Assembly: GCF_009910365.1 (NCBI RefSeq) | Contig: NZ_CP036423.1 | Location: 186,001-250,000 of the forward strand | Reading direction: 5' to 3' | DNA: 64,000 nucleotides | Source of the DNA: Aequoribacter fuscus | Lineage (GTDB): Bacteria > Pseudomonadota > Gammaproteobacteria > Pseudomonadales > Halieaceae | Part shown: positions 10,117-18,533 of the stretch, in pieces | Position numbering within the stretch: position 1 is the first letter of the stretch | Layout of the letters: the number at the start of each line of letters is the position of its first letter | The notes under the pieces: generated by a model | What the model was told of the DNA's origin: nothing | Databases searched by the model: none | What the model saw: only the letters and a program-made list of their open reading frames with translations | Position numbers and translations under genes: made by a program

Positions 10117-10167
10117 ACGCCCTCGGCTTGCTACTCTTGCCCTTTGCTCAGTCATAAGGAATTAAAA

Positions 10168-11244
10168 ATGAGTTTGTCTGATGTTCTAACACTTCGCAGT
10201 GGCCACACGCTTAAAAATCGGTTCATGTTGGCACCTTTGACCAACCTTCAGAGTCACACCGATGGTCGTTTAGGCGATGACGAATTTACGTGGCTGAGCA
10301 TGCGGGCACGGGGTGGTTTTGGCTTAACCATGACTTGCGCAGCATCGGTTCAGTACGCAGGTCTTGGGTTTCCCGGCCAACTAGGGGTTTACTCGGATGA
10401 GCACATCGAGGGCCTTACTCGGCTCGCAGAAGCTTTGAATAAAGAAGGTAGTTTGTCTGTGGTGCAGCTGCATCATGCTGGAATGCGAACGATGGCCGAT
10501 GTGGTTGGTCACGCGCCATTGTGCCCTTCGGACAACGAAGAAACGGGTGCTCGGGCAATGACTCACGAAGAAGTGAAAGCCACGATTCAAGATTTTATTG
10601 ACGCAGCTGTTCGTAGCCAAAAAGCGGGTTTTGGCGGTGTTGAAGTCCACGGCGCACACGGTTACTTGGTCGCGCAGTTTTTAAGTGCCGAAATCAATCA
10701 ACGCACCGACGAATACGGTGGCTCGGTCGAAAATCGCGAGCGTTTTTTGTTCGAGATCATAGACGGTATCGCTAAAGCTTGTGGGCCTGAGTTCAGTATC
10801 GGTGTGCGGCTGTCGCCAGAGCGTTTCGGTATTCAAATGGCCGAGGCTTTAGATTTGGCGGGTCGACTATTAAAAGATGAGCGCTTGGACTACCTAGATA
10901 TGTCGCTGTGGGATAGCTTCAAAGAGCCAGAAGAAGAGCCGTTTAAAGGCAAGTCGTTGCTTGAGCATTTTTGTGCCTTACCGCGCGACGGTGTTGCCTT
11001 GGGTGCAGCGGGCAAGATTTTCTCGGCCGAGGATTGCGCCAAAGCGATGGATTCGGGTTTGGACTTTGTCGTGCTGGGACGCACCGCGATTCTGCACCAC
11101 GATGCGCCTGCTCGGATCGTGGCAGATGCGAGTTTCACGCCCACCAAGCCGCCCGTGTCACGCGAGTATTTAGCGGCCGAGGGTTTGGGTAAGCCCTTTA
11201 TCGATTACATGAGCACCTGGAAGGGCTTTGTCGCTGCAGAGTGA
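10168..11244 (+). CDS. NADH:flavin oxidoreductase, Old Yellow Enzyme family
   Basis: About 358 residues forming one TIM barrel of the OYE family. Motifs are NRFMLAPLTN near the start, VQLHHAG, then GFGGVEVHGAHGYLVAQFLS and DEYGGSVENR, which place the FMN and the substrate-binding His residues. Such enzymes use NAD(P)H to reduce activated alkenes or related electrophiles; the substrate is not predictable. Start at the ATG at 10168, behind TAAGGA. The 3' end runs 75 bases into the antisense end of purK, which is unusual. It follows the DUF819 gene by about 50 bases and may share its transcript. Confidence 0.88.
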   Translation: MSLSDVLTLRSGHTLKNRFMLAPLTNLQSHTDGRLGDDEFTWLSMRARGGFGLTMTCAASVQYAGLGFPGQLGVYSDEHIEGLTRLAEALNKEGSLSVVQLHHAGMRTMADVVGHAPLCPSDNEETGARAMTHEEVKATIQDFIDAAVRSQKAGFGGVEVHGAHGYLVAQFLSAEINQRTDEYGGSVENRERFLFEIIDGIAKACGPEFSIGVRLSPERFGIQMAEALDLAGRLLKDERLDYLDMSLWDSFKEPEEEPFKGKSLLEHFCALPRDGVALGAAGKIFSAEDCAKAMDSGLDFVVLGRTAILHHDAPARIVADASFTPTKPPVSREYLAAEGLGKPFIDYMSTWKGFVAAE

Positions 11245-12351
11245 CGCCGTACGAACTGCCTCCTTGGGGTACAGTTGCGCGAGTAGCGCGTCTTGCTCGC
11301 GCAACAGTTCGGTCTCGGTCGCTGCCCACAACGCAATGTGTCCGAGTTTGCGTTTTGGTCGGTTCTCTTTGCCGTACCAGACCGGTTCAAATTGTTTGTT
11401 CGTCGGGATCTGATCTTGTTCAACGGGTCCCAGAATATTGACTAAGCCATAAACCTGCGGGAATGATTGGTGTACTAGCGACATGCCCGCTACCGCACGA
11501 ATGTGCTGTTCAAACTGAGAACATAAGCCACTTTGTAGGGTCCAGTGTCCGCTGTTATGGACTCGAGGTGCAATCTCGTTAATCAAAATGCCGTTTTGCG
11601 TCACGAAACATTCGACGGTCAAGACACCAACGTAATTCAACTCTTGCAACAAAGTGCTGGCGTAGCGTTCTAGGGTGTGTTGTTGCTCCGCGCTAATTAA
11701 GGGCGCCGGCGCGATGGAGGATATTAGAATGCTATTTTGGTGTTGGTTTTCCACAACGGGGTAGCAAACGATATCGCCAAACTGATCGCGCGCGGCGATG
11801 ATCGACACTTCAAACTCGAAATTAATGCGTTCCTCGATTAACACGGCGGTGTCGGTCAGTTTGGATGTGATGTGGACGGTCTCATCAAGCGTTTTTGCGT
11901 GCCACTGGCTTTTGCCGTCGTAACCTTGGGTTGGGTGCTTTATCACCACCGGAAACCTGAGGCTTTTTGCGATAATCGATGGCTCTACACAGCTACTAAC
12001 CCAGGGTGAGGTGGGTAAGTTCAAATCGGTTAATAGAGATTTTTCTTTCAGCCTATGCTGAGTTTTGGCAAGCGCCTCGATCGGTGGGTAAATTGGCACT
12101 TCTTCATTGAGACGCTGAAGGACAGAGAGATCAATTTGCTCTCGCTCTACCGTGATAGCGTCAATATCTGACACCCCAAGAAGTGACGCTTTGGGATTGC
12201 TGGGGTCGATGCGGATGACCGTGCCAAGATGCTCCACGCATCGCGTATCTTCATTCGGCTCCGCCAAAAAGCATACGCTGACCCCCAGGCTGTGGGCGGC
12301 TTCAGCCATCATGCGGGCAAGTTGACCGCAGCCATAAATGGCGACTTTCAT
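11170..12351 (-). CDS. purK: N5-carboxyaminoimidazole ribonucleotide synthetase
   Basis: ATP-grasp enzyme of purine synthesis that joins AIR and bicarbonate with ATP to give N5-CAIR, the substrate of PurE. Seen are the N-terminal nucleotide-binding start MKVAIYGCGQLARMM, PVVIKHPTQGYDGKSQW (ATP-grasp lysine and glycine-rich loop), LINEIAPRVHNSGHWT and a C-terminal YGKENRPKRKLGHI. The ATG at 12351 overlaps the purE stop as ATGA. At 393 residues it is longer than the usual ~355-360. The extra ~29 residues after QLYPKE lie mostly antisense to the end of the OYE gene and look like a readthrough extension. Confidence 0.92.
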   Translation of the reverse strand: MKVAIYGCGQLARMMAEAAHSLGVSVCFLAEPNEDTRCVEHLGTVIRIDPSNPKASLLGVSDIDAITVEREQIDLSVLQRLNEEVPIYPPIEALAKTQHRLKEKSLLTDLNLPTSPWVSSCVEPSIIAKSLRFPVVIKHPTQGYDGKSQWHAKTLDETVHITSKLTDTAVLIEERINFEFEVSIIAARDQFGDIVCYPVVENQHQNSILISSIAPAPLISAEQQHTLERYASTLLQELNYVGVLTVECFVTQNGILINEIAPRVHNSGHWTLQSGLCSQFEQHIRAVAGMSLVHQSFPQVYGLVNILGPVEQDQIPTNKQFEPVWYGKENRPKRKLGHIALWAATETELLREQDALLAQLYPKEAVRTASLCSDKALPGAHVIDKGLTQTLGR

Positions 12352-12842
12352 GATTGTATCTCGACAGCAACTTCTGCGCTGCGGTTGAGGCGCCATTCTT
12401 TAAATCGGGCACGAAGAGGATGATCGTAGATGGCCAACATTTGAACGGCCATTACGCCGGCGTTAAATGCGCCTGCTCCGCCCACTGCCTGCGTTGCCAC
12501 GGCAACTCCGCGAGGCATTTGTACAATAGATAGCAGTGAGTCGAGTCCCTGGTTAAATTTACTTTCTACTGGGACGGCGATGACAGGGACAGAGGTCATG
12601 GATGCAATCATGCCGGGCAAATGAGCCGACCCACCCGCGCCAGCAATGATGATCTCGACCCCGTTCTTTTCGGCGCCGCGCGCAAATTCGTATAGGCGAT
12701 CTGGCGTGCGATGCGCTGAGACAATGCCGCAGGCATGATCTACGTTCAACTGCCCCAAGATCGTGGTAGCTTCCTGCAGGGTGGGCCAGTCGGATTGTGA
12801 ACCCATAACGATGGTGACGCGAGCAGCGGGTAATATGTCCAT
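12348..12842 (-). CDS. purE: N5-carboxyaminoimidazole ribonucleotide mutase
   Basis: 164 residues, class I PurE, converting N5-CAIR to CAIR in de novo purine synthesis. The substrate-binding loop MGSQSDWP, the SAHRTP motif and AGAGGSAHLPGM are all present. The start lies two bases after the stop of the bicarbonate-permease gene, and the Shine-Dalgarno GGGAG lies inside the last codons of that gene, so expression is tied to it. The purK start overlaps the purE stop. The C-terminal tail beyond the core (RFKEWRLNRSAEVAVEIQS) is typical of bacterial PurE. Confidence 0.95.
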   Translation of the reverse strand: MDILPAARVTIVMGSQSDWPTLQEATTILGQLNVDHACGIVSAHRTPDRLYEFARGAEKNGVEIIIAGAGGSAHLPGMIASMTSVPVIAVPVESKFNQGLDSLLSIVQMPRGVAVATQAVGGAGAFNAGVMAVQMLAIYDHPLRARFKEWRLNRSAEVAVEIQS

Positions 12843-12843
12843 A

Positions 12844-13779
12844 TTAACTCCCTAATTGAGTTAGGCTTAAGTAAAGTGGTATTGCAACAAGCACGTTAAA
12901 GGGAAATGTGATTGCCAGCGACGCGGTAATTGCCAAGGCGTTATTGGCTTCGGGTAAGGCGCTGCGCATGGCTGCAGGTACAGCAATATACGAGGCGCTG
13001 CTGGCCAGTACCATCAGCAGAAACACACCGCCCGCACTCAGATTCAGAACATAGGTGGCTAAAACATAACCAAGACTTGCCGCCAATAACGGCATGGCGA
13101 TCGAGAACGAGGCTAGAAAGGGGCCTTGTCGTTTGATGTCATTGATTCGCGTTGCGGCTTGACGTCCGAGTTCCAGTAAAAACAGCGCGAGCACGCCGTG
13201 AAACAGGTCACCGAAGAAGGGCATGAGTCGCTCAGTTCTCTCGCCACCCCAGGCGCCAATGATCAAGCCGCCGATGAGTAATAAAACGCCCTCGTTGAAA
13301 AACATTTCGTGTAAGGCTTTGGGAAAGGCTTTTGACATGAAGATTTTTGGTTTGGCGATGAACAAACCCGCGAGAATTGCGGGAATTTCAAGCAGGGCAA
13401 CAAACAGGGGGAAATACGCTTCGTAAGTGATGCCCTGAGCTTCGAGTACGGCCACAGAGACGGCATAGGTAGCGACAGAAACCGATCCATAATGTGCAGC
13501 GGTGCTGGCCGCATCTTCGCGAGTCCACCCACCAATCTTGTACAAGATGGGGAAAGCAATGAAAGGTAAAATTAGCCCAAAGGCGATAATGATGAGTGCC
13601 TGAGGGATCAGAACACCGAGAGGGTAGGCGGTAAAAGCCATGCCACCTTTGATACCAATGGCAAGAAGCAGAAATAAAGTACAGCCTCGGTAGATTGCCT
13701 TGGGTACCTCAAAGCTAGCGCGGCTGAGTGTTGCGACTGCGCCGAGCAGAAAAAATGCGACAACAATATCTAATTGCAT
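12844..13779 (-). CDS. sbtA: SbtA-type sodium-dependent bicarbonate permease
   Basis: 311 residues with about ten hydrophobic helices. The segment STAAHYGSVSVATYAV matches the signature of the SbtA family, and a second-half repeat carries ASSASYIAVPAAMR. Cyanobacterial SbtA imports bicarbonate with sodium. Heterotroph homologues are less studied, so the substrate is inferred. Context supports it: the gene is fused in one operon with purE and purK, and PurK consumes bicarbonate, while a CbbR/CmpR-like LysR gene is divergent. No SbtB (PII-like) gene is adjacent; a 62-residue membrane protein sits in that position. Confidence 0.8.
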   Translation of the reverse strand: MQLDIVVAFFLLGAVATLSRASFEVPKAIYRGCTLFLLLAIGIKGGMAFTAYPLGVLIPQALIIIAFGLILPFIAFPILYKIGGWTREDAASTAAHYGSVSVATYAVSVAVLEAQGITYEAYFPLFVALLEIPAILAGLFIAKPKIFMSKAFPKALHEMFFNEGVLLLIGGLIIGAWGGERTERLMPFFGDLFHGVLALFLLELGRQAATRINDIKRQGPFLASFSIAMPLLAASLGYVLATYVLNLSAGGVFLLMVLASSASYIAVPAAMRSALPEANNALAITASLAITFPFNVLVAIPLYLSLTQLGS

Positions 13780-13791
13780 GCTATTGCGGAC

Positions 13792-13980
13792 CTAGTGGCG
13801 AGCTGCCGTTTTGATTTTCTGCAGCAATCGAATCTGAGGGTGAGCCAGGCTGTTCAGTACGACGAGGCTCAATCCCGTAATCATCAAATACGGCGCAATG
13901 AGCTGTGCATTCCAGCCGATAAAACCAAGCGCAGCAATGAGCGTGCCCACCAAGATTCCAAACCAATAGCTTCTGTTCAT
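13792..13980 (-). CDS. Small two-helix membrane protein upstream of the bicarbonate permease
   Basis: 62 residues: MNRSYWFGILVGTLIAALGF starts a first hydrophobic helix, a second (about residues 27-45, LIAPYLMITGLSLVVLNSL) follows, and the tail is basic (RLLQKIKTAARH). I do not recognise a family. It has a very strong Shine-Dalgarno (GGGAGG) seven to eight bases before the ATG at 13980, and the permease start is only 12 bases after its stop. This supports it as the true first gene of the operon. Position suggests an accessory subunit of the permease, which is inference. Confidence 0.65.
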   Translation of the reverse strand: MNRSYWFGILVGTLIAALGFIGWNAQLIAPYLMITGLSLVVLNSLAHPQIRLLQKIKTAARH

Positions 13981-14098
13981 AGCGACCTCCCTAAACGACG
14001 GGGGCGATTATGGGGGCGAATAGAAATAGATAAAACTAGATAATATTTATTATTAGTATAGAATTTAATCTATATATTTTGCCGGTTTCTGGATCAGT
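13981..14098. promoter_or_regulatory. Divergent promoter region, lysR versus permease-purEK operon
   Basis: 118 bases between divergent starts. The half nearest lysR is very A/T-rich (about 14020-14085). It contains a direct repeat TAGATAA at about 14026 and 14036, spaced one helical turn, and several LysR-like T-N11-A arrangements. LysR regulators normally bind such divergent regions and control both directions. No unambiguous sigma-70 pair was picked out. The GGGAGG ribosome site of the 62-residue protein is at the left end. Confidence 0.45.
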
Positions 14099-15013
14099 AT
14101 GAAACACCGTACGCACGCACGAATTGGTACTGCACGGCAGTTGGAAATACTGCTTGCGGTTTACGAGCACAAAAGTCTGTCCGAGGCAGCGAAAACCCTG
14201 TTTCTGACTCAGCCAACGGTATCCATGCAGTTAGCAAAGCTCACCGATAACATCGGTTTGCCCCTGTATTATGTGCACGCCAAGCGGCTTGTTTTTACCG
14301 AAGTGGGTCAACGCGTGGTGACCCATGCGCGCGCCATTTTACGGGAATACGACTACCTTGCACTGACTCTAGAGCAACTAAAAGGCACCCAAACTGGGTC
14401 GGTGAGTTTGGGGCTGGTGACGACGGCTAAATACTTTATCCCACATTTGATCGGGCCATTTGCCGAGGATCACCCAGGTGTGGAGCTGAGCCTAAAAATT
14501 GGTAACCGAGCGGAAATTATCGAACGTGTCATGAGTGACGAAGATGATTTTTATGTGTTCAGTCACCCGCCAAGTGATCAGGGTTTAGAGTTGACCCCGT
14601 TCTTATCGAATAAGCTTTGGCCTGTGGTTTGCCCTACGCACCCACTGGCGCAAACCGATAACGTCAGCCTGGCAAGATTTTTACAAGAGCCGTTTCTATC
14701 ACGTGAGTCAGGTAGTGGCACTCGGCATGCCATCGAGCAATTTCTGGCAAAACGGGGCATGAGCTTTGTGCCCAGAATGATTATCGAGAGTAACGAAGCG
14801 ATTCGCCATGCGGTAATGTCAAACTTGGGTGTCTCTGTTGTTAGTGAGCACACACTTAACTATGGTGGGAGAGAGGGTCTAACAGTACTTGATGTCGATG
14901 GGTTTCCGATCGAGTCAAAATGGTACCTAGTCCGCCGCACCGTGCGGCCACTGTCGCCTGCGGCACAAGCTCTAGCTGACTGTTTAACCCGGCGTCAGGA
15001 TGGATTTATTTGA
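14099..15013 (+). CDS. LysR-family regulator, CbbR/CmpR-like
   Basis: 304 residues. The N-terminal winged helix-turn-helix is typical (LSEAAKTLFLTQPTVSMQLAKL, here quoted as LSEAAKTLFLTQPTVS), followed by the effector domain. The hinge VTTAKYFIPHLIGPFAEDHPG and the segment KIGNRAEIIERV closely resemble CbbR and CmpR, the LysR regulators that sense carbon or inorganic-carbon status. It is divergent from the SbtA-type operon, which is likely its target. The 3' end overlaps the convergent XRE gene by 19 bases. The effector is not known. Confidence 0.88.
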   Translation: MKHRTHARIGTARQLEILLAVYEHKSLSEAAKTLFLTQPTVSMQLAKLTDNIGLPLYYVHAKRLVFTEVGQRVVTHARAILREYDYLALTLEQLKGTQTGSVSLGLVTTAKYFIPHLIGPFAEDHPGVELSLKIGNRAEIIERVMSDEDDFYVFSHPPSDQGLELTPFLSNKLWPVVCPTHPLAQTDNVSLARFLQEPFLSRESGSGTRHAIEQFLAKRGMSFVPRMIIESNEAIRHAVMSNLGVSVVSEHTLNYGGREGLTVLDVDGFPIESKWYLVRRTVRPLSPAAQALADCLTRRQDGFI

Positions 15014-15201
15014 GTCGGTTTAAACAGAGCTTCTACGGGTTCTTTAAATACCCCAGATAACTTGAAGGCGAGCGACAAACTCGGGTCGAACTTACCCGTT
15101 TCGATGGCATTGATCGTTTGTCGGGATACACCGACCAGACGGGCAAGGTCCTGCTGCGTCAGTCCGAGTTCTTGTCGCTTTTCGCGAATGTTGTTGATCA
15201 T
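14995..15201 (-). CDS. Small XRE-family transcriptional regulator
   Basis: 68 residues, essentially one Cro/CI-type helix-turn-helix: IREKRQELGLTQQDLARLVGVS, with recognition helix SRQTINAIETGKFDPSL. Such stand-alone proteins of the YozG type often pair with a small membrane protein. Here the start overlaps the stop of that partner as ATGA (15198-15201). The two palindromes upstream of the operon are probable operators for autoregulation. The 3' end overlaps the convergent lysR gene by 19 bases. Confidence 0.85.
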   Translation of the reverse strand: MINNIREKRQELGLTQQDLARLVGVSRQTINAIETGKFDPSLSLAFKLSGVFKEPVEALFKPTQINPS

Positions 15202-15584
15202 AAATAACGCCAGTTGTTCACCATGATCGCTGCTAAGTAGGTTAAGCCCATGAAGACAACCACGACACTAATCTCGGCGTCAAAGGGGATGAGGTTGGTG
15301 GTATCTAACAGAGAATACGACAGACCAAAGACAAGAACCAAGCCTAATGTGAGGCCCATGGCTTCCAGGTGAATTTTCTGCTGTAGCTCGTCGAGCGAGC
15401 GCAAGTGCTTGATGTTGGCGCGGATCATACCCAGTCCAAAGAGCAAGGTTGCGATAATGGCGATTACGGTAAAAATCGATTGTTCGCCCCAGAGAAATAG
15501 AGGACCGAACGCGGCGACGGCTTGTGAGATGACCCATAGACCGGTCCAGGTTGCCAATTGAGCAATACGATTGTTGGTTTGCAT
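15198..15584 (-). CDS. Four-helix membrane protein paired with XRE regulator
   Basis: 128 residues with four predicted membrane helices, roughly at residues 10-30, 37-53, 73-93 and 102-122, with a charged cytoplasmic loop NIKHLRSLDELQQKIHLEA between helices two and three. No catalytic motif is visible and no precise family is recognised, but a small membrane protein in one operon with a 68-residue XRE repressor is a recurrent arrangement. It is the first gene of the operon, behind a GGAG site and a promoter overlapped by two palindromes. It may be the sensor or the regulated target; this is unknown. Confidence 0.7.
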   Translation of the reverse strand: MQTNNRIAQLATWTGLWVISQAVAAFGPLFLWGEQSIFTVIAIIATLLFGLGMIRANIKHLRSLDELQQKIHLEAMGLTLGLVLVFGLSYSLLDTTNLIPFDAEISVVVVFMGLTYLAAIMVNNWRYL

Positions 15585-15594
15585 AGTAACTCCG

Positions 15595-15652
15595 TGTCAA
15601 GTTTTGTTTACATATTGTCTAACCTCGTTCGCCGTGTCAAGTTTTATTGACA
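15595..15652 (-). promoter_or_regulatory. Promoter with two palindromic operators for the XRE operon
   Basis: Two copies of TGTCAA-N6-TTGACA-type dyads lie 40 bases apart: 15635-15652 is perfect (TGTCAA..TTGACA) and 15595-15612 is near-perfect (TGTCAA..TTTACA). Read on the minus strand, TTGACA at 15640-15635 is a consensus -35, followed after 17 bases by CAATAT (15617-15612) as -10. One operator covers the -35 and the other covers the start point up to the ribosome site. This is the layout expected for tight autorepression. The binding protein is inferred to be the XRE regulator. Confidence 0.6.
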
Positions 15653-15728
15653 CGAAATACCGCTTTATGCCGATTCCGAACTTGCGCTATCCTTGTGAGG
15701 AATGAATATCAATAACTAAGGATTTGCT

Positions 15729-16304
15729 ATGAACGCACCGACACGCGCCACGTTTAAACACATGAAGGACTCAACTTTCGAAGATTGGCAGCTGATCATG
15801 GGCGAGATGCGACATTACTCGGCGGGTTTAGCTGATCGAATGTTAGATCAATTACGTGCTCTCGAGGGAGACTGCGGTGGTTTTATTGTTGATCGCTTAA
15901 CCCACTGTTTGCAAACGGCGACCCTAGCCCACAAAGATGGCAAAGACGAAGAATACGTTGTGTGCGCCTTGCTGCATGATATAGGCGATACACTCGGACC
16001 TTATAATCATGCAGATATCGCGGCGACTTACTTGCAGCCATTTATCTCGGAAAAAAATCACTGGATGGTGAAGCACCACGCTATTTTCCAAGGCTACTAT
16101 TTTTTCCATCACTTAGGTCTAGATCGTGAGCTCTACAAGCAGTACGAGGGGCACGAGTATTTTGACTATACCAAGGAATTCATTGACAAGTACGATGCAC
16201 CAGCTTTTGACCCAGACGGCGAAACGTACCCGTTGAGCTTTTTTGAGCCTATGGTGCGCAAAGTCTTTGCGGCCCCCAAACAGTCCCTGTACAAAAAAGA
16301 CTAA
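15729..16304 (+). CDS. HD-domain protein, possible PhnZ/MIOX-like oxygenase
   Basis: 191 residues. Metal ligands are visible as RLTHCLQTATLA (first His), LLHDIGD (HD pair) and WMVKHHAIFQGYYF. The length and the His-HD-His spacing recall the small HD proteins related to PhnZ and myo-inositol oxygenase, which oxidise substrates with a mixed-valent di-iron centre, but ordinary HD phosphohydrolases have the same core. Substrate is unknown. An AAGGA site precedes the ATG. The S46 peptidase begins 14 bases after its stop, with the AAGGAG for that gene directly at the stop codon, so the two are co-transcribed. Confidence 0.75.
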   Translation: MNAPTRATFKHMKDSTFEDWQLIMGEMRHYSAGLADRMLDQLRALEGDCGGFIVDRLTHCLQTATLAHKDGKDEEYVVCALLHDIGDTLGPYNHADIAATYLQPFISEKNHWMVKHHAIFQGYYFFHHLGLDRELYKQYEGHEYFDYTKEFIDKYDAPAFDPDGETYPLSFFEPMVRKVFAAPKQSLYKKD

Positions 16305-16318
16305 GGAGTAAAACCCCG

Positions 16319-18490
16319 ATGCGAACTCTGGGTCTGTTTTTGTTGGCGCTGGCACTACCACTGGCACATGCGGATGAAGGTATGTGGCAACCGCATCAGC
16401 TGCCCAAAATTTCCAAGCAATTGCAAGCGGCGGGCCTCAAGATTGACCCCGCGTCGATGCAGCGATTAGATCAGTTTCCAATGAATGCCATTATCAGTTT
16501 AGGTGGCTGTACGGCCTCTTTCGTGTCGCCAGCAGGCTTGATTGTGACTAACCATCACTGCATTTACGGTTCGATTGCTTACAACTCAACGCCGGAACAA
16601 AATTTGCTGCAAGATGGTTTTGTTGCTGCGGACCAATCCAAAGAAATTCCCGCCTCGCCGGGGACTCGCGTCTATGTCACTGAGGAGGTCACAGAGGTAA
16701 CCGACACAGTACTGGACGTTGCAAGCGACGCACAACGGGGTGACGCTTACTATCAAGCCATCGAGCAAAATAAAAAGCGTTTGGTCGCTGATTGCGAGAC
16801 CAGTCAAGATTATCGCTGCGAGGTGTATACTTTTCACGGGGGCGCGAGTTATTTTTTGATTCGCTATCTGGCGATAAGAGATGTGCGATTAGTGTATGCG
16901 CCTCCGTCGAGTATTGGTAAATTTGGGGGTGATACTGATAATTGGATGTGGCCCCGCCACACGGGCGATTGGGGTTTTTATCGGGCCTATGTGGGAGCAG
17001 ACGGGCTGCCCGCTGATTACGACCAAGCCAATAAGCCCTACACACCCGCCGCGCATTTTTCGGTGAACAAGGACGGGTTGGCGGAGGATGATTTCGTGAT
17101 GGTGCTTGGGTATCCAGGGCGCACCAATCGTTATCGAACCGCCCTAGAAGTGCAAAACCAATTTGATTGGACCTATCCCACGGCGAAGCAGTACCGCGAG
17201 GACTATATTGAAGCCATCAAATCTGTGGCCGCTCCGGGCAGCGAAGCTCGGTTAAAGTATGAGAATACCATTGCCGGTTTGGCTAACTACGCAAAAAACT
17301 ATGGCTCGATGATCACCTCTTATCGGAAGGGGTCTTTGTTACAAGACAAGCAAACCCTAGAGCGCGATGTCCTGGCTTGGATTGATCGTGACGAGGCACG
17401 CAAACAGCGTTTCGGAATGGCCTACGACAATTTGGAGCATCTTCTCTCCGAAGAGTTAAAACACCAAGAGCGCGATTTGCTGCTGGCCTATATGGGAAGA
17501 ACCAATATGTGGTCTGTGGCCTCGCGCTTACTGAAATTAGCTCACGAGCGCCAAAAGCCTGATCTAGAGCGTGATACGGGATATCAAGAGCGCGACATGG
17601 CGCGATTTGCACAAGGACTGCAGAGTGTTGACCGGCGCTACGACGCTGAAGTCGACATCGCAGTATTACTACATTTTTTCAGTCTTTATGAGCGTTTGCC
17701 GGCTGCGGAGCGCGTTGTTGAGCTCGACGAGTTTTTTGGCTTAAATGGCCAACAAGATCGCGAGGCTTTGCAAGAAAGGTTGCAGTCGATGCACGCCAGA
17801 ACCCAATTGAATAAGGCGGATGTGCGCTTGCAATGGATGGAGGCCAGCCTTAGTGAGTTTGAGGCCTCGGATGATCCCTACATTCAATTTGCTCAAGCGC
17901 TGTGGTCATACAACGATCAAATTGAGCAAAAGAACAAAGCGCTCGCGGGTGAGTTATTAAAAGCACGTCCGCTGTGGATGCAGGCGATACTGGCGTATAA
18001 ACAAAGTTTGGGCGAGCCTGTTTACGCCGATGCGAACAGTTCGCTTCGCATTACGTACGGCACGGTCACGGGTTATTCCCCTCAAGATGGGCTGGTTGCT
18101 GTGCCCTTCACGACCGCCGAGGGCATGTTAGCCAAGTACATCCCTGGTGATGATGAATTCGATTTGCCTGAGTCTATGCGTCGCGCTATTGCAGCGCGCG
18201 ATTATCATGAATATGCGGATCCAACACTCAACTCAATCGCTATTAATTATTTGACGACGGTGGACATTACCGGCGGCAATAGCGGTTCTCCAACCCTGAA
18301 TTCGAGGGCCGAATTTGTGGGTCTGGCTTTTGATTCAGTCTACGAATCGGTTATCGGAGACTGGAGCTATGACCCGAGCATGAATCGCACGATTCATGTA
18401 TCGAGTCCCTACATGCTTTGGGCCATGAAGTACATTGACGGCGCCGGGCATCTGCTGGACGAAATGACCTTGGTAAATAATCCGCACTGA
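16319..18490 (+). CDS. S46-family exported dipeptidyl-peptidase (DPP7/DPP11-like)
   Basis: 723 residues with a cleavable signal peptide (MRTLGLFLLALALPLAHA). The serine-protease triad of S46 is visible: His in VTNHHC at about residue 80, Asp in GGDTDNWMWPRHTGDW, and the nucleophile Ser in TGGNSGSP near residue 655. The length equals that of known S46 enzymes, which release dipeptides from the N-termini of peptides in the periplasm and so support growth on protein. P1 specificity cannot be decided by eye. A good intrinsic terminator follows the gene. Confidence 0.92.
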   Translation: MRTLGLFLLALALPLAHADEGMWQPHQLPKISKQLQAAGLKIDPASMQRLDQFPMNAIISLGGCTASFVSPAGLIVTNHHCIYGSIAYNSTPEQNLLQDGFVAADQSKEIPASPGTRVYVTEEVTEVTDTVLDVASDAQRGDAYYQAIEQNKKRLVADCETSQDYRCEVYTFHGGASYFLIRYLAIRDVRLVYAPPSSIGKFGGDTDNWMWPRHTGDWGFYRAYVGADGLPADYDQANKPYTPAAHFSVNKDGLAEDDFVMVLGYPGRTNRYRTALEVQNQFDWTYPTAKQYREDYIEAIKSVAAPGSEARLKYENTIAGLANYAKNYGSMITSYRKGSLLQDKQTLERDVLAWIDRDEARKQRFGMAYDNLEHLLSEELKHQERDLLLAYMGRTNMWSVASRLLKLAHERQKPDLERDTGYQERDMARFAQGLQSVDRRYDAEVDIAVLLHFFSLYERLPAAERVVELDEFFGLNGQQDREALQERLQSMHARTQLNKADVRLQWMEASLSEFEASDDPYIQFAQALWSYNDQIEQKNKALAGELLKARPLWMQAILAYKQSLGEPVYADANSSLRITYGTVTGYSPQDGLVAVPFTTAEGMLAKYIPGDDEFDLPESMRRAIAARDYHEYADPTLNSIAINYLTTVDITGGNSGSPTLNSRAEFVGLAFDSVYESVIGDWSYDPSMNRTIHVSSPYMLWAMKYIDGAGHLLDEMTLVNNPH

Positions 18491-18508
18491 TATTAACTGA
18501 GTTGGACT

Positions 18509-18533
18509 AAAGCCCTGCGGGGCTTTTTTTTTG
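18509..18533 (+). terminator. Rho-independent terminator after S46 peptidase
   Basis: The stem AAAGCCC (18509-18515), loop TGCG and stem GGGCTTT (18520-18526) are followed by a run of T to 18532. It closes the HD-protein/peptidase unit and touches the -35 of the following marR promoter. Confidence 0.85.

Noticed and set aside
12844-13980. An SbtB (PII-like) gene beside the permease
   Set aside because: No ORF in the interval has a PII-like length or sequence.
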